From contig NZ_JANZXN010000029.1 of the NCBI RefSeq assembly GCF_025629245.1, positions 35,194 through 99,193 on the forward strand: DNA of 64,000 nt, read 5' to 3'. A program made the translations under genes and the position numbers. Shown one piece after another: positions 47,547-56,578 of this stretch. The notes under the pieces were generated by a model that worked only from the letters and a program-made list of their open reading frames with translations, was not told the DNA's origin and did no database searches. The first letter of the stretch is position 1, and every line of letters begins with the position of its first letter. The DNA is from Natronobiforma cellulositropha. GTDB lineage: Archaea > Halobacteriota > Halobacteria > Halobacteriales > Natrialbaceae.

Positions 47547-47555
47547 CAATAAAAG
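47547..47555 (-). promoter_or_regulatory. TATA box of array member 3
   Basis: The minus strand reads CTTTTATTG, centred 28 bases upstream of the ATG at 47523; a start at 47544 would overlap it. Confidence 0.6.
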
Positions 47556-47649
47556 ATATGTAACGTACTGGTCTATTGAATATTTAATATTATGCCATTT
47601 CAGGGAAGATATTTTAAATCGACCGCCGCGGTGGCGCGCCGTCTCCCGA

Positions 47650-49488
47650 TCAGGTCGCCACGAGTGTGATTTCGTAGGTCGTCGCGTGGAGGTACCGTAC
47701 CTCGTCGAGACCGGCCGACTCCGTCTCTTCGGGGTCCGGCTCCGGCTCTCCGCCGGTCGGGTCTGTCGGCTGGTCGATACCGTGCTCGAGCTCGCCGTCG
47801 TACTCGTAGTTCATGTTGTTGTCGCCGACGAACGAGCCGACGGTGACGCTGCCGAAGATGTGTCCGTAGTTGTCACCTTCGAACGCCGCGCCGGGTGCGT
47901 AGACGATGCCGTGGAGCCTCGAGTGCTGGTTGAACGACACCGTCATCTCGGAGGTGCCGTAGAGTTGCAACGGCGTCGCCGTCTCGTCGCAGTTGCCGTT
48001 CGTCGCGGGACAGAACTCGAAGCCACCGCCGCCGCCGACGCCCGCGAGCAGGTCGCCGGCGGTGAACAGCTGGGCGACGTTGCCACCCTCGTGGTTCGTC
48101 ACGTGGATGCCGCCCCACTGGTTGACTTCGATGTCGTCTCTCACGATCAGGTGGACGTCACCGTCACCGACGTCGAGTTCGACCTGGCCGCCGCCGAGGT
48201 CGATCGAATCGATGTAGTGGGTCCCTGCCGTGAGGGTCTCTCCGCCGGTGAGCGTCCGGAACTCGCTCTCGTCTCCCGACGCGACCATGCGTTCGATGTC
48301 GTCGTCGAGCAACACACGCTCGTTGTCACCCGTCAACGACTCGGGGTGTGGATGCGTGCCGTCCGGGTCGGTCACGAGGTCGCCGTCGATCTGATAGTTC
48401 GGCGAGAACCCGTGCGTTCCGTAGACGACGACGTCGCCGTGAATGTGGCCGCTGTCGCTCCCGTAGGTGTTTCCGCCCGCGACGATGTCGCCGTGAACCC
48501 GCGTGTGTCCTTCCATCGTCACGGACCCCTCTGCGATGATGCTGCCCGTCACTTCCCCGGTCTGACTCGTCACGTGAACGTCCCCCGCCGTCACGATGGT
48601 TCCGTCGACGCTGTTCGACTCGAGGACGACGTCATCGGTCGCCGAGACGTCACCGACGAACTGCGTCCCCTTCATCGAGAAGGGACCGTCGACGCTGACT
48701 GCCTCCTCGAACGACGGATCGATGGGGAGTCCGCCGGACGGTTCCTCGGGCAGTCCATCGACATCGTACGTCGCCGACACCGTCCCCACCCCGTCCGGTC
48801 CGCTCGCACTCACCGAGACGTTCCCGGCACCGATGGACTCGAAGTACCGTTCCCATCCGCGGTAGTACTGACTCGAGACCGTCACCGTGACCTCCTCACC
48901 GTCTTCGACGAGTCCCGAGTACCGCGAGGTGATCTCCGTGCTCGTCACTGACGCCGACCCGCCCCTGAACTCACCGTTCGCAGTGAACGTCTGAATCGGA
49001 AGCGTGAGCGTCCCGTCGCTCAGGTAGAGATTCGGCTCGCTGCGGACCTGGACCGCCTCACCGCTCGAGCGCCACACACCGCCTCCCTCGTAGGCGATCG
49101 TGCTCCCGTCGTTCGACGTGTACTCGACGGCCCGGAGCGCTACCGGTCCCGTCTCGAAGATCGACTCGTCGTCGATCGAGACGTCGATTTCGCCACGCTC
49201 GACGAGACGGATCTCGCCGTTGCTCGGTTCGACGTCGACGGTGACCGACCGCGTTACGTCACGGGAAGCCGTCGCCGTCTCGATCTCCTTGCTCATCTCG
49301 AGAAACGCCGACTCGACCCGCTCTGCTTCGGCCTGGCGCTCGAGACCGGAACTCGACTCACCGGCCACCAGGAGGATGCCGACGCTCGCGACCGCGACGA
49401 CGCCGAGTAAGACGACCAACCCGAGCACCGCGGTCTGCGCTCGAGATGGTGTCACCGTCGTTACTCCCGCACGCGGCCGATGATACAT
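47650..49488 (-). CDS. pilin-like surface protein with beta-helix repeats, array member 4
   Basis: A 612-residue protein starting MYHRPRAGVTTVTPSRAQTA with helix VLGLVVLLGVVAVASVGILL. It shares AYEGGGVWRSSGEA, YYRGWERYFESIG, Cys pair CPATNGNC, LQLYGTSEMTV and LHGIVYAPGA, ending VRYLHATTYEITLVA. The beta-helix part (about 275-380) contains EGSVTMEGHTRVHGDIVAGG-type turns. A TATA-like GGTTTATG lies 30 bases upstream (49515-49522), so it too has its own near-leaderless promoter. Confidence 0.82.
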   Translation of the reverse strand: MYHRPRAGVTTVTPSRAQTAVLGLVVLLGVVAVASVGILLVAGESSSGLERQAEAERVESAFLEMSKEIETATASRDVTRSVTVDVEPSNGEIRLVERGEIDVSIDDESIFETGPVALRAVEYTSNDGSTIAYEGGGVWRSSGEAVQVRSEPNLYLSDGTLTLPIQTFTANGEFRGGSASVTSTEITSRYSGLVEDGEEVTVTVSSQYYRGWERYFESIGAGNVSVSASGPDGVGTVSATYDVDGLPEEPSGGLPIDPSFEEAVSVDGPFSMKGTQFVGDVSATDDVVLESNSVDGTIVTAGDVHVTSQTGEVTGSIIAEGSVTMEGHTRVHGDIVAGGNTYGSDSGHIHGDVVVYGTHGFSPNYQIDGDLVTDPDGTHPHPESLTGDNERVLLDDDIERMVASGDESEFRTLTGGETLTAGTHYIDSIDLGGGQVELDVGDGDVHLIVRDDIEVNQWGGIHVTNHEGGNVAQLFTAGDLLAGVGGGGGFEFCPATNGNCDETATPLQLYGTSEMTVSFNQHSRLHGIVYAPGAAFEGDNYGHIFGSVTVGSFVGDNNMNYEYDGELEHGIDQPTDPTGGEPEPDPEETESAGLDEVRYLHATTYEITLVAT

Positions 49489-49671
49489 TGAACACTAGCA
49501 TTCAGTCAAACAGACATAAACCGTTCGGCCAAAAAACCCACTATCTTTAAAATTAATTGTCGGTGTGGATAATATATCGAAGAACACGTCTCACCTCTCA
49601 CCATTCCCGGTCTCGACGGCTCTCAGTCTGTCGTTCGAGAGTACTGCGTTCGCCTCTCACCACGGACCGCC

Positions 49672-51171
49672 TCAGACGTTCTCGACGTTCACTTCGTGGT
49701 GGGCGACGTTGAGGTAGGTGAGCTGTGGCGGCAGCGTGTAGCCTTCGGGCTCGAGGTCGGGCCGGACGTTCACCAGGTTCGGGTCGTGGGCGAAACTCAC
49801 GGACGATGACTGGACGTTCACCGACGAGGCGACGACCGCTCCGTCGAAGCGTACGTTCGAGATGATACAGACCTGTTCGTCGGCGCAGTGGTTCGGTGCG
49901 ACCTCGTTCTGTGTATCGAAGCCGTCGTCGCTCGGCGCGTAGATGATTCCCTCGAAGATCGTTCCGCCCGGCCCGATCGTCACCTGCATCGTCGAGGTCC
50001 CGTACACCTGGAGCCGTTCGGCGTCGACGGCTCCGCCGCACGGATCGACACAGACGTTCCCGCCGTCGACGATCAGGTCGCCCGTCGCGTAGACCTTCAT
50101 CGCGTGGTCCGTCCCGTCGGCGTTGACTACGTGCAGCTGGTGTCCGTTGACGTTGACGTCGCCGTCGACGACCACCGTCACGTTGCCGTCGCCGACGTCG
50201 ACCGGAAGTGACGCCTGGAGCTCGAGACCGTCTGTGAAGTACGTGCCGTTCGTGAGCGTTCCGTCGGTGCCGTCGAGTGTCCCCACGTCGTACGCGCTCG
50301 TGTTGAAGTTCTCGACCATGTCGTCGATGACGCGGTCCAGCTGGGGCAGCGTCCCGGAGACGACCTCTCCCTCGACGTTCGCGTTGTGGTGGATGTCCGC
50401 GCCCTCGGAGATGACGATGCCGTTCTCGAACGCTTCTTCGATATCCAGGTGTCCGAGTCGGACGGTCAGCAGTTGCCGGTCGTGGTCGACACTTCGGATC
50501 GACGATTCGCCGGTCTGTCGTTCGAAGTACTGTTGCCACCCGCGATAGTACTCGCTCTTGATCGCAATCTCGATGCTGTCGTCCTGGACGACCGTCGCGT
50601 TCGTGAAGGTCCCCGTCCGGTTGTGCGAGATGGTGACGTCACCCGATCCGAGCGACTCCGCGCCGCTGACTGTTACGACTGGGAACGTGAACGTCTCCGA
50701 CTGACTGCTGTAGTGGATCGGCGGCGCCGCGACCGTACGCGTCTCGTTCCCCGTCTCGCGCCAGACGCCGCCAGCCTGGTACGCGATCCGGGTTCCGTCG
50801 TCACCGACGTACTCGATCGTACCGATCGATAGGTTCAACGGCTCCTCGAGTTCTGCCGACTCGATCTTGATCCAGCCCGAGTCCTTCTTCACGACCGCTC
50901 CGCGTTCGCCCGCTGCCAGATCCATCGCCTTCGAAACGTCACTCTTGGTCGAGGCTTCGGCCATCTGCTGGCTCAGTTCGACGAACGCCCCCTCGATGCG
51001 GTCCGTTTCGCTCTGTTGTTGAAGCTCCGTCGTCGTCTCACTCGCGACGACCAGGATGCCCACGCTGCTGACCGCGACGATTCCCAGCAACAGTACGAGA
51101 CCCAACATCGCGGTCTGTCCACGCCTCCCGCTCGTCGCAGGTCTCCATCCTGTGTGCCTCCACAACGTCAT
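49672..51171 (-). CDS. pilin-like surface protein, array member 5
   Basis: A 499-residue protein starting MTLWRHTGWRPATSGRRGQT with helix MLGLVLLLGIVAVSSVGILV. It shares AYQAGGVWRETGNE, YYRGWQQYFERQTG, Cys pair CVDPC, LQVYGTSTMQV and FEGIIYAPSD, ending LTYLNVAHHEVNVEN. It has few beta-helix turns and is, with member 1, the shortest. It is the first gene of the leftward array. Confidence 0.82.
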   Translation of the reverse strand: MTLWRHTGWRPATSGRRGQTAMLGLVLLLGIVAVSSVGILVVASETTTELQQQSETDRIEGAFVELSQQMAEASTKSDVSKAMDLAAGERGAVVKKDSGWIKIESAELEEPLNLSIGTIEYVGDDGTRIAYQAGGVWRETGNETRTVAAPPIHYSSQSETFTFPVVTVSGAESLGSGDVTISHNRTGTFTNATVVQDDSIEIAIKSEYYRGWQQYFERQTGESSIRSVDHDRQLLTVRLGHLDIEEAFENGIVISEGADIHHNANVEGEVVSGTLPQLDRVIDDMVENFNTSAYDVGTLDGTDGTLTNGTYFTDGLELQASLPVDVGDGNVTVVVDGDVNVNGHQLHVVNADGTDHAMKVYATGDLIVDGGNVCVDPCGGAVDAERLQVYGTSTMQVTIGPGGTIFEGIIYAPSDDGFDTQNEVAPNHCADEQVCIISNVRFDGAVVASSVNVQSSSVSFAHDPNLVNVRPDLEPEGYTLPPQLTYLNVAHHEVNVENV

Positions 51172-51492
51172 GGTTTCCAGACATTCTCCACATCCTATAT
51201 ACCCGCCCGGTCGTCCGTTTCGTTCTGATCCGTTTATTTACCGTCCCTCGCGCGGACGAAATTCAAGTCACGGAAGACCGACACGTTCTGCAGTTCGGTA
51301 ATTTCCAGTGAGTATGACCGATTCAGGCCGCCTGTTTCGTCACGGACTGATCGTTCACCACCGTTTATCTCGCCCACTGTCACCTGAATCCACCCTCTCG
51401 CCCCTACTGACGGCAGTGTGTCACCTTCGGAGAGACGCGTGCCACCGAAAGATAAACACTTGTATACCGGACGAAACCTAGCCTCGGTATAG
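51172..51492. other. intergenic region between the pilin-like array and DUF106 gene
   Basis: About 320 bases with divergent promoters. The DUF106 TATA box is CTTGTATACC at 51459-51468. On the minus strand from about 51440 to 51234 a frame translates to a plausible protein tail (for example LNRSYSLEITELQNVSVFRD) without a good start; it may be the remnant of another gene. Confidence 0.45.
51195..51202 (-). promoter_or_regulatory. TATA box of array member 5
   Basis: The minus strand reads GTATATAG, centred 28 bases upstream of the ATG at 51171. Confidence 0.65.
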
Positions 51493-52446
51493 ATGACGCG
51501 CACTGCGGAGAAGATATACGATCTCGTCCGCGAGGATGCCTCGATGGCCGACGCGCTCGAGTCGGTCCGTGAGGCTGCCGACGAGAACGGCGGTGAGGTC
51601 GAGTGGGCGAACGTCCGTGAGGACCTCACGACCGGGCAGTGGGGGCGAATCATCGAGAAAGGTGTCCTCGTCGAAGGCGCTGAAGGGTTCAAAATCGACG
51701 ACCGCGACGCCTACGACGAGGCACTCGACGGTGACGGCGACGGCGGTGACGGGCTGCCCGAACTCGACATCGACCCCGAGGAATCGAAGTGGTCACAGTG
51801 GGACAAACTCGCCGCCCTCGGTTCGGTACTCCTGATGATCGGCTACTGGCTCGAGTCCGTCCGCGAGGTCGTCGGCGGGGCAATCGACCTCGTCATGGCC
51901 CCGCTCGACGCCGCCTTGCCCTTCTACGCGGTCATCCTCTCGGTCGCACTCCTCACCGGTCTCTACTCGACGCTCCTGCAGGCGAACCTGATGAACATGG
52001 ACCGGATGGGCAAGTACCAGGAGCGCATGCGCGCCATGCAGGAGAAACGAAAGGACGTCCAGACCCGCCAGAAGGAGGCGAAAGCACGCGACGCCAGCGA
52101 GGCCGAACTCGAGCGCCTCGACAACGAGATGCAGCGCGTCCAGGAAGAACAGATGGAGGCGATGGCCGACAACCTCGGCATGTTCAAAGAGCAGTTCCGC
52201 CCGATGGTCTGGATCATGCTCTTTACCATCCCGCTGTTCCTCTGGATGTACTGGAAGATTCAGGGCGGCTACATCGACGGCATCGAGAACACCGTCGTCA
52301 TGCCCATCGCCGGGGCGACCGAGTGGAACGCCGGTCTCATCGGCCCGATGTGGGCCTGGATCGTCTGGTACTTCCTCTGCTCGATGGGCTTCACCCAGTT
52401 GCTCAGGAAGGCGATCAACATCGACATGACGCCCTCGACGAGCTAA
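51493..52446 (+). CDS. archaeal Oxa1/YidC-like membrane insertase (DUF106/EMC3 family)
   Basis: A 317-residue protein. After a cytoplasmic N-terminal domain (1-105) come membrane segments at about 110-130, 140-165, 230-250 and 275-305, with a charged coiled coil between the second and third ([20 protein letters not shown] onward, about 172-225). This topology and [20 protein letters not shown] identify the DUF106/EMC3/TMCO1 group, which inserts membrane proteins. It is leaderless by its TATA position. It begins the DUF106-cmk-cbf5 group. Confidence 0.9.
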   Translation: MTRTAEKIYDLVREDASMADALESVREAADENGGEVEWANVREDLTTGQWGRIIEKGVLVEGAEGFKIDDRDAYDEALDGDGDGGDGLPELDIDPEESKWSQWDKLAALGSVLLMIGYWLESVREVVGGAIDLVMAPLDAALPFYAVILSVALLTGLYSTLLQANLMNMDRMGKYQERMRAMQEKRKDVQTRQKEAKARDASEAELERLDNEMQRVQEEQMEAMADNLGMFKEQFRPMVWIMLFTIPLFLWMYWKIQGGYIDGIENTVVMPIAGATEWNAGLIGPMWAWIVWYFLCSMGFTQLLRKAINIDMTPSTS

Positions 52447-52562
52447 CCTCGCCGCGTCACCCTCTTTTCACGCCGCTTCACCGCATCGCTACGGCTCGAC
52501 ACCGCCCGCGCCCACTCGCGCGCTTTCAAAACCCATTTTACCCGCCCCGTCGGAGGTCGAAT

Positions 52563-53147
52563 ATGTTACTCACCGTCTCCGGCCCACCGGGAGGAGGCAA
52601 AACCACGAACGCCGAACTCCTCGCCGAGCGGTTCGGTCTCGAACACGTCAGCGGCGGCGACATCTTCCGCGAACTCGCCGCCGAGAACGACTGCACCCCG
52701 CTCGAGTTCAACAAACTCGCCGAAGACGACGAGGAGATCGACCGCGACCTGGATCGACGCCTGCGCGAACTCGCCGTCGACGGCGAAGACCTCGTCCTCG
52801 AGTCACGTCTCGCTGGCTGGCTGGCGGGCGAGCACGCCGACCTCCGCTTCTGGCTCGACGCCCCACCGGCGGTCCGTGGCGAACGCATCGCCGACCGCGA
52901 AGACAAAGACCCCGCCGTCGCACTCGAGGAGACCCAGGCTCGCGAGGAGAGCGAGATTCTCCGCTACCGGGAGTACTACGGCATCGACTTCACCGACCTG
53001 CGGATCTACGACCTCGCGATCAACACCGGCCGCTGGTCGCCCGACGCCGTCATCGAGACGCTCGCCGATGCCGTCGAAGCCTACGAGAACCAGCCCGACG
53101 CCGACGAGGGTGCCTACCCGATCACCGGCGTCTCCTACGAGTTCTGA
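52563..53147 (+). CDS. cmk: (d)CMP kinase
   Basis: A 194-residue P-loop kinase: [20 protein letters not shown] with the Walker A at residues 7-15, [10 protein letters not shown], and [20 protein letters not shown] typical of the archaeal Cmk. It phosphorylates CMP and dCMP. It is 116 bases after DUF106 and 6 bases before cbf5. Confidence 0.93.
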   Translation: MLLTVSGPPGGGKTTNAELLAERFGLEHVSGGDIFRELAAENDCTPLEFNKLAEDDEEIDRDLDRRLRELAVDGEDLVLESRLAGWLAGEHADLRFWLDAPPAVRGERIADREDKDPAVALEETQAREESEILRYREYYGIDFTDLRIYDLAINTGRWSPDAVIETLADAVEAYENQPDADEGAYPITGVSYEF

Positions 53148-53153
53148 CCGCGC

Positions 53154-54080
53154 ATGACTGCTCCCCTTCGCGGCCCACCCGACGAGCGAACCCCCGAGGA
53201 ACTACTGGCATTCGGCGTCTGCAACCTCGACAAACCGCCCGGTCCCTCCTCCCACCAGGTCAGCGGCTGGCTGCGCGACGCCGTCGCCGACGCGCTCGAG
53301 GGCGCAGGCGGCGACCCCATCGAGCGTGCGGCCCACGCCGGAACGCTCGACCCCAAGGTCACCGGCTGTCTCCCGATCATGCTCGGCACGGCCACCCGCC
53401 TCGCTCCCGCCTTCCTCGAGGGCGCGAAGGAGTACGTCGCCGTCCTCGAGTGTCACGGTCCCGTTCCCACCGACATCGACTCGGTCGCGAGCGAGTTCGA
53501 AGCCCCCATCTACCAGAAACCGCCGCGAAAGAGCGCCGTCTCCCGACGCCTTCGCGTGCGCGAGATATACGATCTCGAGGTCCTCGAGACGACCGACCGC
53601 CAGGCGCTGTTGCGCATCCGCTGTGAGAGCGGCACCTACGTCAGAAAGCTCTGTCACGATCTCGGTCTCGCACTCGGCACCGGCGGACACATGGGCCACC
53701 TCCGGCGGACGGCGACCGACCCCTTCGACGACCGGACGCTCGTCTCGGCTCACGACTTCCTCGACGCCCTCGCCTTCTGGACCGAAGACGGCGACACCGA
53801 CCCGCTCTACGAGACCGTCTCGCCCGCCGAGCGCGTCCTCGAGCACCTCCCCTCGGTGACGATCGCCGAGAACGCTGCCCGCGAGGTGGCCCACGGCGCG
53901 CCCGTCTACGCACCCGGCGTGCTCGCGGTCGAGCCGGCACCCGACGCCGAGCACGTCGACCGCGGTGACCTGCTGGCGTGTTACACCCCCGACGGCGCAG
54001 CCGTCTGTCTCGGCCGCCTCGTCGGCGACCCCGACGCCGAGAGCGGCACGGTCGTCTCGCTCGAGCGCGTCCTCGTCTGA
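53154..54080 (+). CDS. truB: tRNA/rRNA pseudouridine synthase Cbf5 (TruB family)
   Basis: A 308-residue protein with the catalytic motif RAAHAGTLDPKVTGCLP (Asp at about residue 66), KPPRKSAVSRRLRVREIYDL and RIRCESGTYVRKLCHDLG, followed by a PUA domain from about residue 225 (SVTIAENAAREVAHGAPVYA). It acts as the catalytic subunit of H/ACA guide RNPs and may also modify tRNA U55. It lies in an operon with cmk. Confidence 0.95.
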   Translation: MTAPLRGPPDERTPEELLAFGVCNLDKPPGPSSHQVSGWLRDAVADALEGAGGDPIERAAHAGTLDPKVTGCLPIMLGTATRLAPAFLEGAKEYVAVLECHGPVPTDIDSVASEFEAPIYQKPPRKSAVSRRLRVREIYDLEVLETTDRQALLRIRCESGTYVRKLCHDLGLALGTGGHMGHLRRTATDPFDDRTLVSAHDFLDALAFWTEDGDTDPLYETVSPAERVLEHLPSVTIAENAAREVAHGAPVYAPGVLAVEPAPDAEHVDRGDLLACYTPDGAAVCLGRLVGDPDAESGTVVSLERVLV

Positions 54081-54154
54081 CGGGGAGTGGAACCGCCGGC
54101 GCGTTCTGCGGCGTTCACGAACGGCTTTTGGCGCTCGCGCCCTCGAGTACCTCC

Positions 54155-55327
54155 ATGACCGACGTTCGAATCGTGGGGGCGGGGATGACCGACTTCGGCG
54201 TCCACGACCGCCCGCTCGCGGAACTGTTCGCCGACGCCGCCGTCGACGCACTCGACGACGCGGCGTGCGCTCCGGCCGACATCGACGCCTTCTACCTCGG
54301 CAACGCGATGAGCGGCCAGACCGACGGCGACACCCACCTGGCACCGACGCTGGCGAGCCACCTCGGCATGGCGGGCATCCCGTGTACGCGCTTCGAAGAC
54401 GCCTGTGCGACCTCCTCGAACGCCTTCTCTCACGCCGTCCGCGCGGTCGCGGCGGGCCAGTACGACACCGTCCTCGTCGGCGGCGTCGAGCGCTGCACGC
54501 CCGCGACCGGTCTCGGCACCGACGAGATGACCGCCGTCTTCGCCAGCGCCGCCCACCGCCAGTACGAACAGCCGACCGGACTCACCTTCCCCGGCGTCTT
54601 CGGCCTGCTCACCACCCGCCACATGCACGAGTACGGCACTACCGAGGAACAACTCGCCGCCGTCGCCGTCAAGAACCACCGCCACGGCACCCTCAACCCC
54701 CGCGCCCAGTTCGGCACGGAGACCACCGTCGCGGAGGTCCTCGAAGGTCCCGTCGTCGCCTCGCCGTTTCGCCTGCTCGACTGCTGTCCGTTCTCCGACG
54801 GCGCTGCCGCCGTCGTCGTCACCCGCGAAGACGCCGTCGACGACCCAGAGTCCGCCCCCCGCGTCGCGGGCATCGGCCACGCCACCGACGCCGTCCCACT
54901 CGCGACGAAGGCCGACCTCACCGCCACCCAGTCGGCGCGCGACGCCGCCGCCGCGGCCTACGCGGAAGCCGACATCCAGCCGGCAGACGTCGACGTCGCC
55001 GAGGTCCACGACTGTTTCACCGGCGCGGAGATCCTCGCCATCGAAGCGCTCGGCTTCGTCGACACTGGCGAGGGCGGCCACGCGGCCGTCGAGGGAACCA
55101 CCGCACTCGGCGGCGAGATCCCCGTCAACCCCAGCGGCGGTCTCAAAGCCAAGGGTCACCCCATCGGCGCGACCGGCGTCGCCCAGCTGGTCGAACTGAC
55201 CGACCAACTGCGAGGCGAGGCTGGCGAACGACAGGTTCCCGACGCCCGCTACGCCCTCGCGCACAACCTCGGCGGCGACGCCGCGACGACTCTCGTCACC
55301 GTCCTCGACGGAGGTGTCTCCGCGTGA
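54155..55327 (+). CDS. acetyl-CoA acetyltransferase (SCP2-type thiolase)
   Basis: A 390-residue thiolase starting MTDVRIVGAGMTDFGVHDRP. The active-site Cys is in EDACATSSNAF (about residue 91), and the two His motifs are VHDCFTGAE (about 287) and GLKAKGHPIGATG (about 333). It probably condenses or cleaves acyl-CoA in mevalonate or fatty-acid metabolism. Its TGA overlaps the GTG of the Zn-ribbon gene (GTGA); in archaea such a pair often works as a complex. Confidence 0.93.
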   Translation: MTDVRIVGAGMTDFGVHDRPLAELFADAAVDALDDAACAPADIDAFYLGNAMSGQTDGDTHLAPTLASHLGMAGIPCTRFEDACATSSNAFSHAVRAVAAGQYDTVLVGGVERCTPATGLGTDEMTAVFASAAHRQYEQPTGLTFPGVFGLLTTRHMHEYGTTEEQLAAVAVKNHRHGTLNPRAQFGTETTVAEVLEGPVVASPFRLLDCCPFSDGAAAVVVTREDAVDDPESAPRVAGIGHATDAVPLATKADLTATQSARDAAAAAYAEADIQPADVDVAEVHDCFTGAEILAIEALGFVDTGEGGHAAVEGTTALGGEIPVNPSGGLKAKGHPIGATGVAQLVELTDQLRGEAGERQVPDARYALAHNLGGDAATTLVTVLDGGVSA

Positions 55328-55701
55328 GCGACGACCCCTACAGCCACGCCGCCTGGGTCGACGCCCTCCGCGACGGGGTCCTCCTCGGCGGCCGCTGTCG
55401 CGAGTGTGGCTGGACGAGCGCCACCCCACAGGCCGCCTGCCTCGAGTGTGCGACTCGAGACCTCGAGCCGACGACCCTCCCGCTCGAGGGCACTCTCCAC
55501 ACCGAGACGACGGTCGCCGTCTCCCCCACCGGCTTCGACGCCCCCTACCGCGTGGGGATCGTCGACCTCGGCGCAACCCGACTGCTCTGTCGGCTCGAGG
55601 GCGACGCCGCCATCGGCGATCCGGTCGCGTTCGCAGGCACGCTCGAGACCGCCGACGGCGAGGTCGCCCCCCTGTTCACGGACGCCGACCAGTCACCGTG
55701 A
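55324..55701 (+). CDS. DUF35 Zn-ribbon/OB-fold thiolase partner
   Basis: A 125-residue protein: SDDPYSHAAWVDALRDGVLL, a zinc ribbon CRECGWTSATPQAACLEC (about residues 25-42) and an OB fold with PYRVGIVDLGATRLLCRLEG. DUF35 proteins bridge thiolase and HMG-CoA synthase and channel acyl-CoA. The start is GTG at 55324, overlapping the thiolase stop; HMG-CoA synthase is not in the window. Confidence 0.92.
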   Translation: MSDDPYSHAAWVDALRDGVLLGGRCRECGWTSATPQAACLECATRDLEPTTLPLEGTLHTETTVAVSPTGFDAPYRVGIVDLGATRLLCRLEGDAAIGDPVAFAGTLETADGEVAPLFTDADQSP

Positions 55702-55742
55702 AACGACACTCTTAAACCCGACACCCGCATCGGTCCAAACAC

Positions 55743-55813
55743 GGGACCGTGGGGTAGTGGTATCCTCTGCGGATGGGGTCCGTAGGACCCGAGTTCGACT
55801 CTCGGCGGTCCCA
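55743..55813 (+). tRNA. tRNA-Pro (GGG)
   Basis: A 71-base cloverleaf: acceptor GGGACCG/CGGTCCC, anticodon stem TGCGG/CCGTA with loop ATGGGGT giving anticodon GGG, T-arm CCGAG-TTCGACT-CTCGG and discriminator A. There is no intron. A 16-base copy of its 3' end (ACTCTCGGCGGTCCCA) recurs at 55882-55897. Confidence 0.92.
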
Positions 55814-55881
55814 CTTCGTTTACTCGTGTTACTCGTTCACTCGTGAGACCGCCGTAGATCGCAATTCCTCCGGAATTGCTC

Positions 55882-55897
55882 ACTCTCGGCGGTCCCA
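55882..55897 (+). repeat. duplicate of the tRNA-Pro 3' end
   Basis: ACTCTCGGCGGTCCCA repeats bases 55798-55813 of the tRNA exactly. A shorter CGGTCCCA follows near 55943. Between the two main copies is a palindrome GCAATTCCTCCGGAATTGC (55861-55879). The layout resembles an att scar; the rest of 55814-56057 holds no gene. Confidence 0.55.
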
Positions 55898-56057
55898 TAT
55901 TTTCGGAGAAAATGGGAGCAGGGAACAGCTTCGCTGTGACCGCGGTCCCATTTTTCACGACGCAACGCTCGAGGGAGCAGCGACCGCTACGTACGGGAAG
56001 GCGGAGCGACCGCCTGCGCGTACTGCTCGGAGGGTGTGGTGGGTTGTACGGGTGTCT

Positions 56058-56480
56058 TCAGTAGTCGGGCCGCTGGGTCTGGATCACGTCTGAGAGCTGC
56101 ATCTGCTCGTCGGCGAGCAGTTCGTTGAGGTCGTCGGACGTGATGATCCCGACCAGGTCGTTGTTCTCGTCACAGACCGGGAGCCGACGGATGCCGTGTT
56201 CGCTCATCAGTTCGGTCGCCTGGTAGAACCCGTCTGTCTGGTCGATCGTCGCCAGGTCTTCGGACATGACGTCTCCGGCCGTCGTCTCCGACGGGTCCTT
56301 TCCGTCGCCGATCACGCGCGTCGCGAGATCACGGTCGGTGACGATTCCGACTGGTTCGTCCTCACTGGTGATCACGACGCTGCCGACCTGCGACTCCTCC
56401 ATGCGTGTCGCGAGTTCCTGGACGGACTCGTCTTCTTCGGCCGTTACGACCTCGCTTCGGGCTAGGTTTTCGATTGGCAT
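56058..56480 (-). CDS. two-CBS-domain protein
   Basis: A 140-residue protein starting MPIENLARSEVVTAEEDESV with two CBS units: ESQVGSVVITSEDEPVGIVT-DRDL in the first and HGIRRLPVCDENNDLVGIIT-SDDL in the second. Such stand-alone pairs bind adenine nucleotides or similar ligands and regulate partners. The ATG at 56480 is chosen over a start at 56525 which adds a Trp/Cys-rich run. Confidence 0.9.
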   Translation of the reverse strand: MPIENLARSEVVTAEEDESVQELATRMEESQVGSVVITSEDEPVGIVTDRDLATRVIGDGKDPSETTAGDVMSEDLATIDQTDGFYQATELMSEHGIRRLPVCDENNDLVGIITSDDLNELLADEQMQLSDVIQTQRPDY

Positions 56481-56578
56481 GAAGACCGTACAGCCGTACC
56501 ACAAACTCCGGCATAAACCCCACACCGTACCTCGCTCCGACCGCGTCTTCTGCGTTCGCTAACTCGCTTCGGAGGATA

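Noticed and set aside
53981..55576. Antisense frame (531 codons) opposite cbf5, thiolase and DUF35 genes
   Set aside because: It spans three clear sense genes and is a composition artefact.
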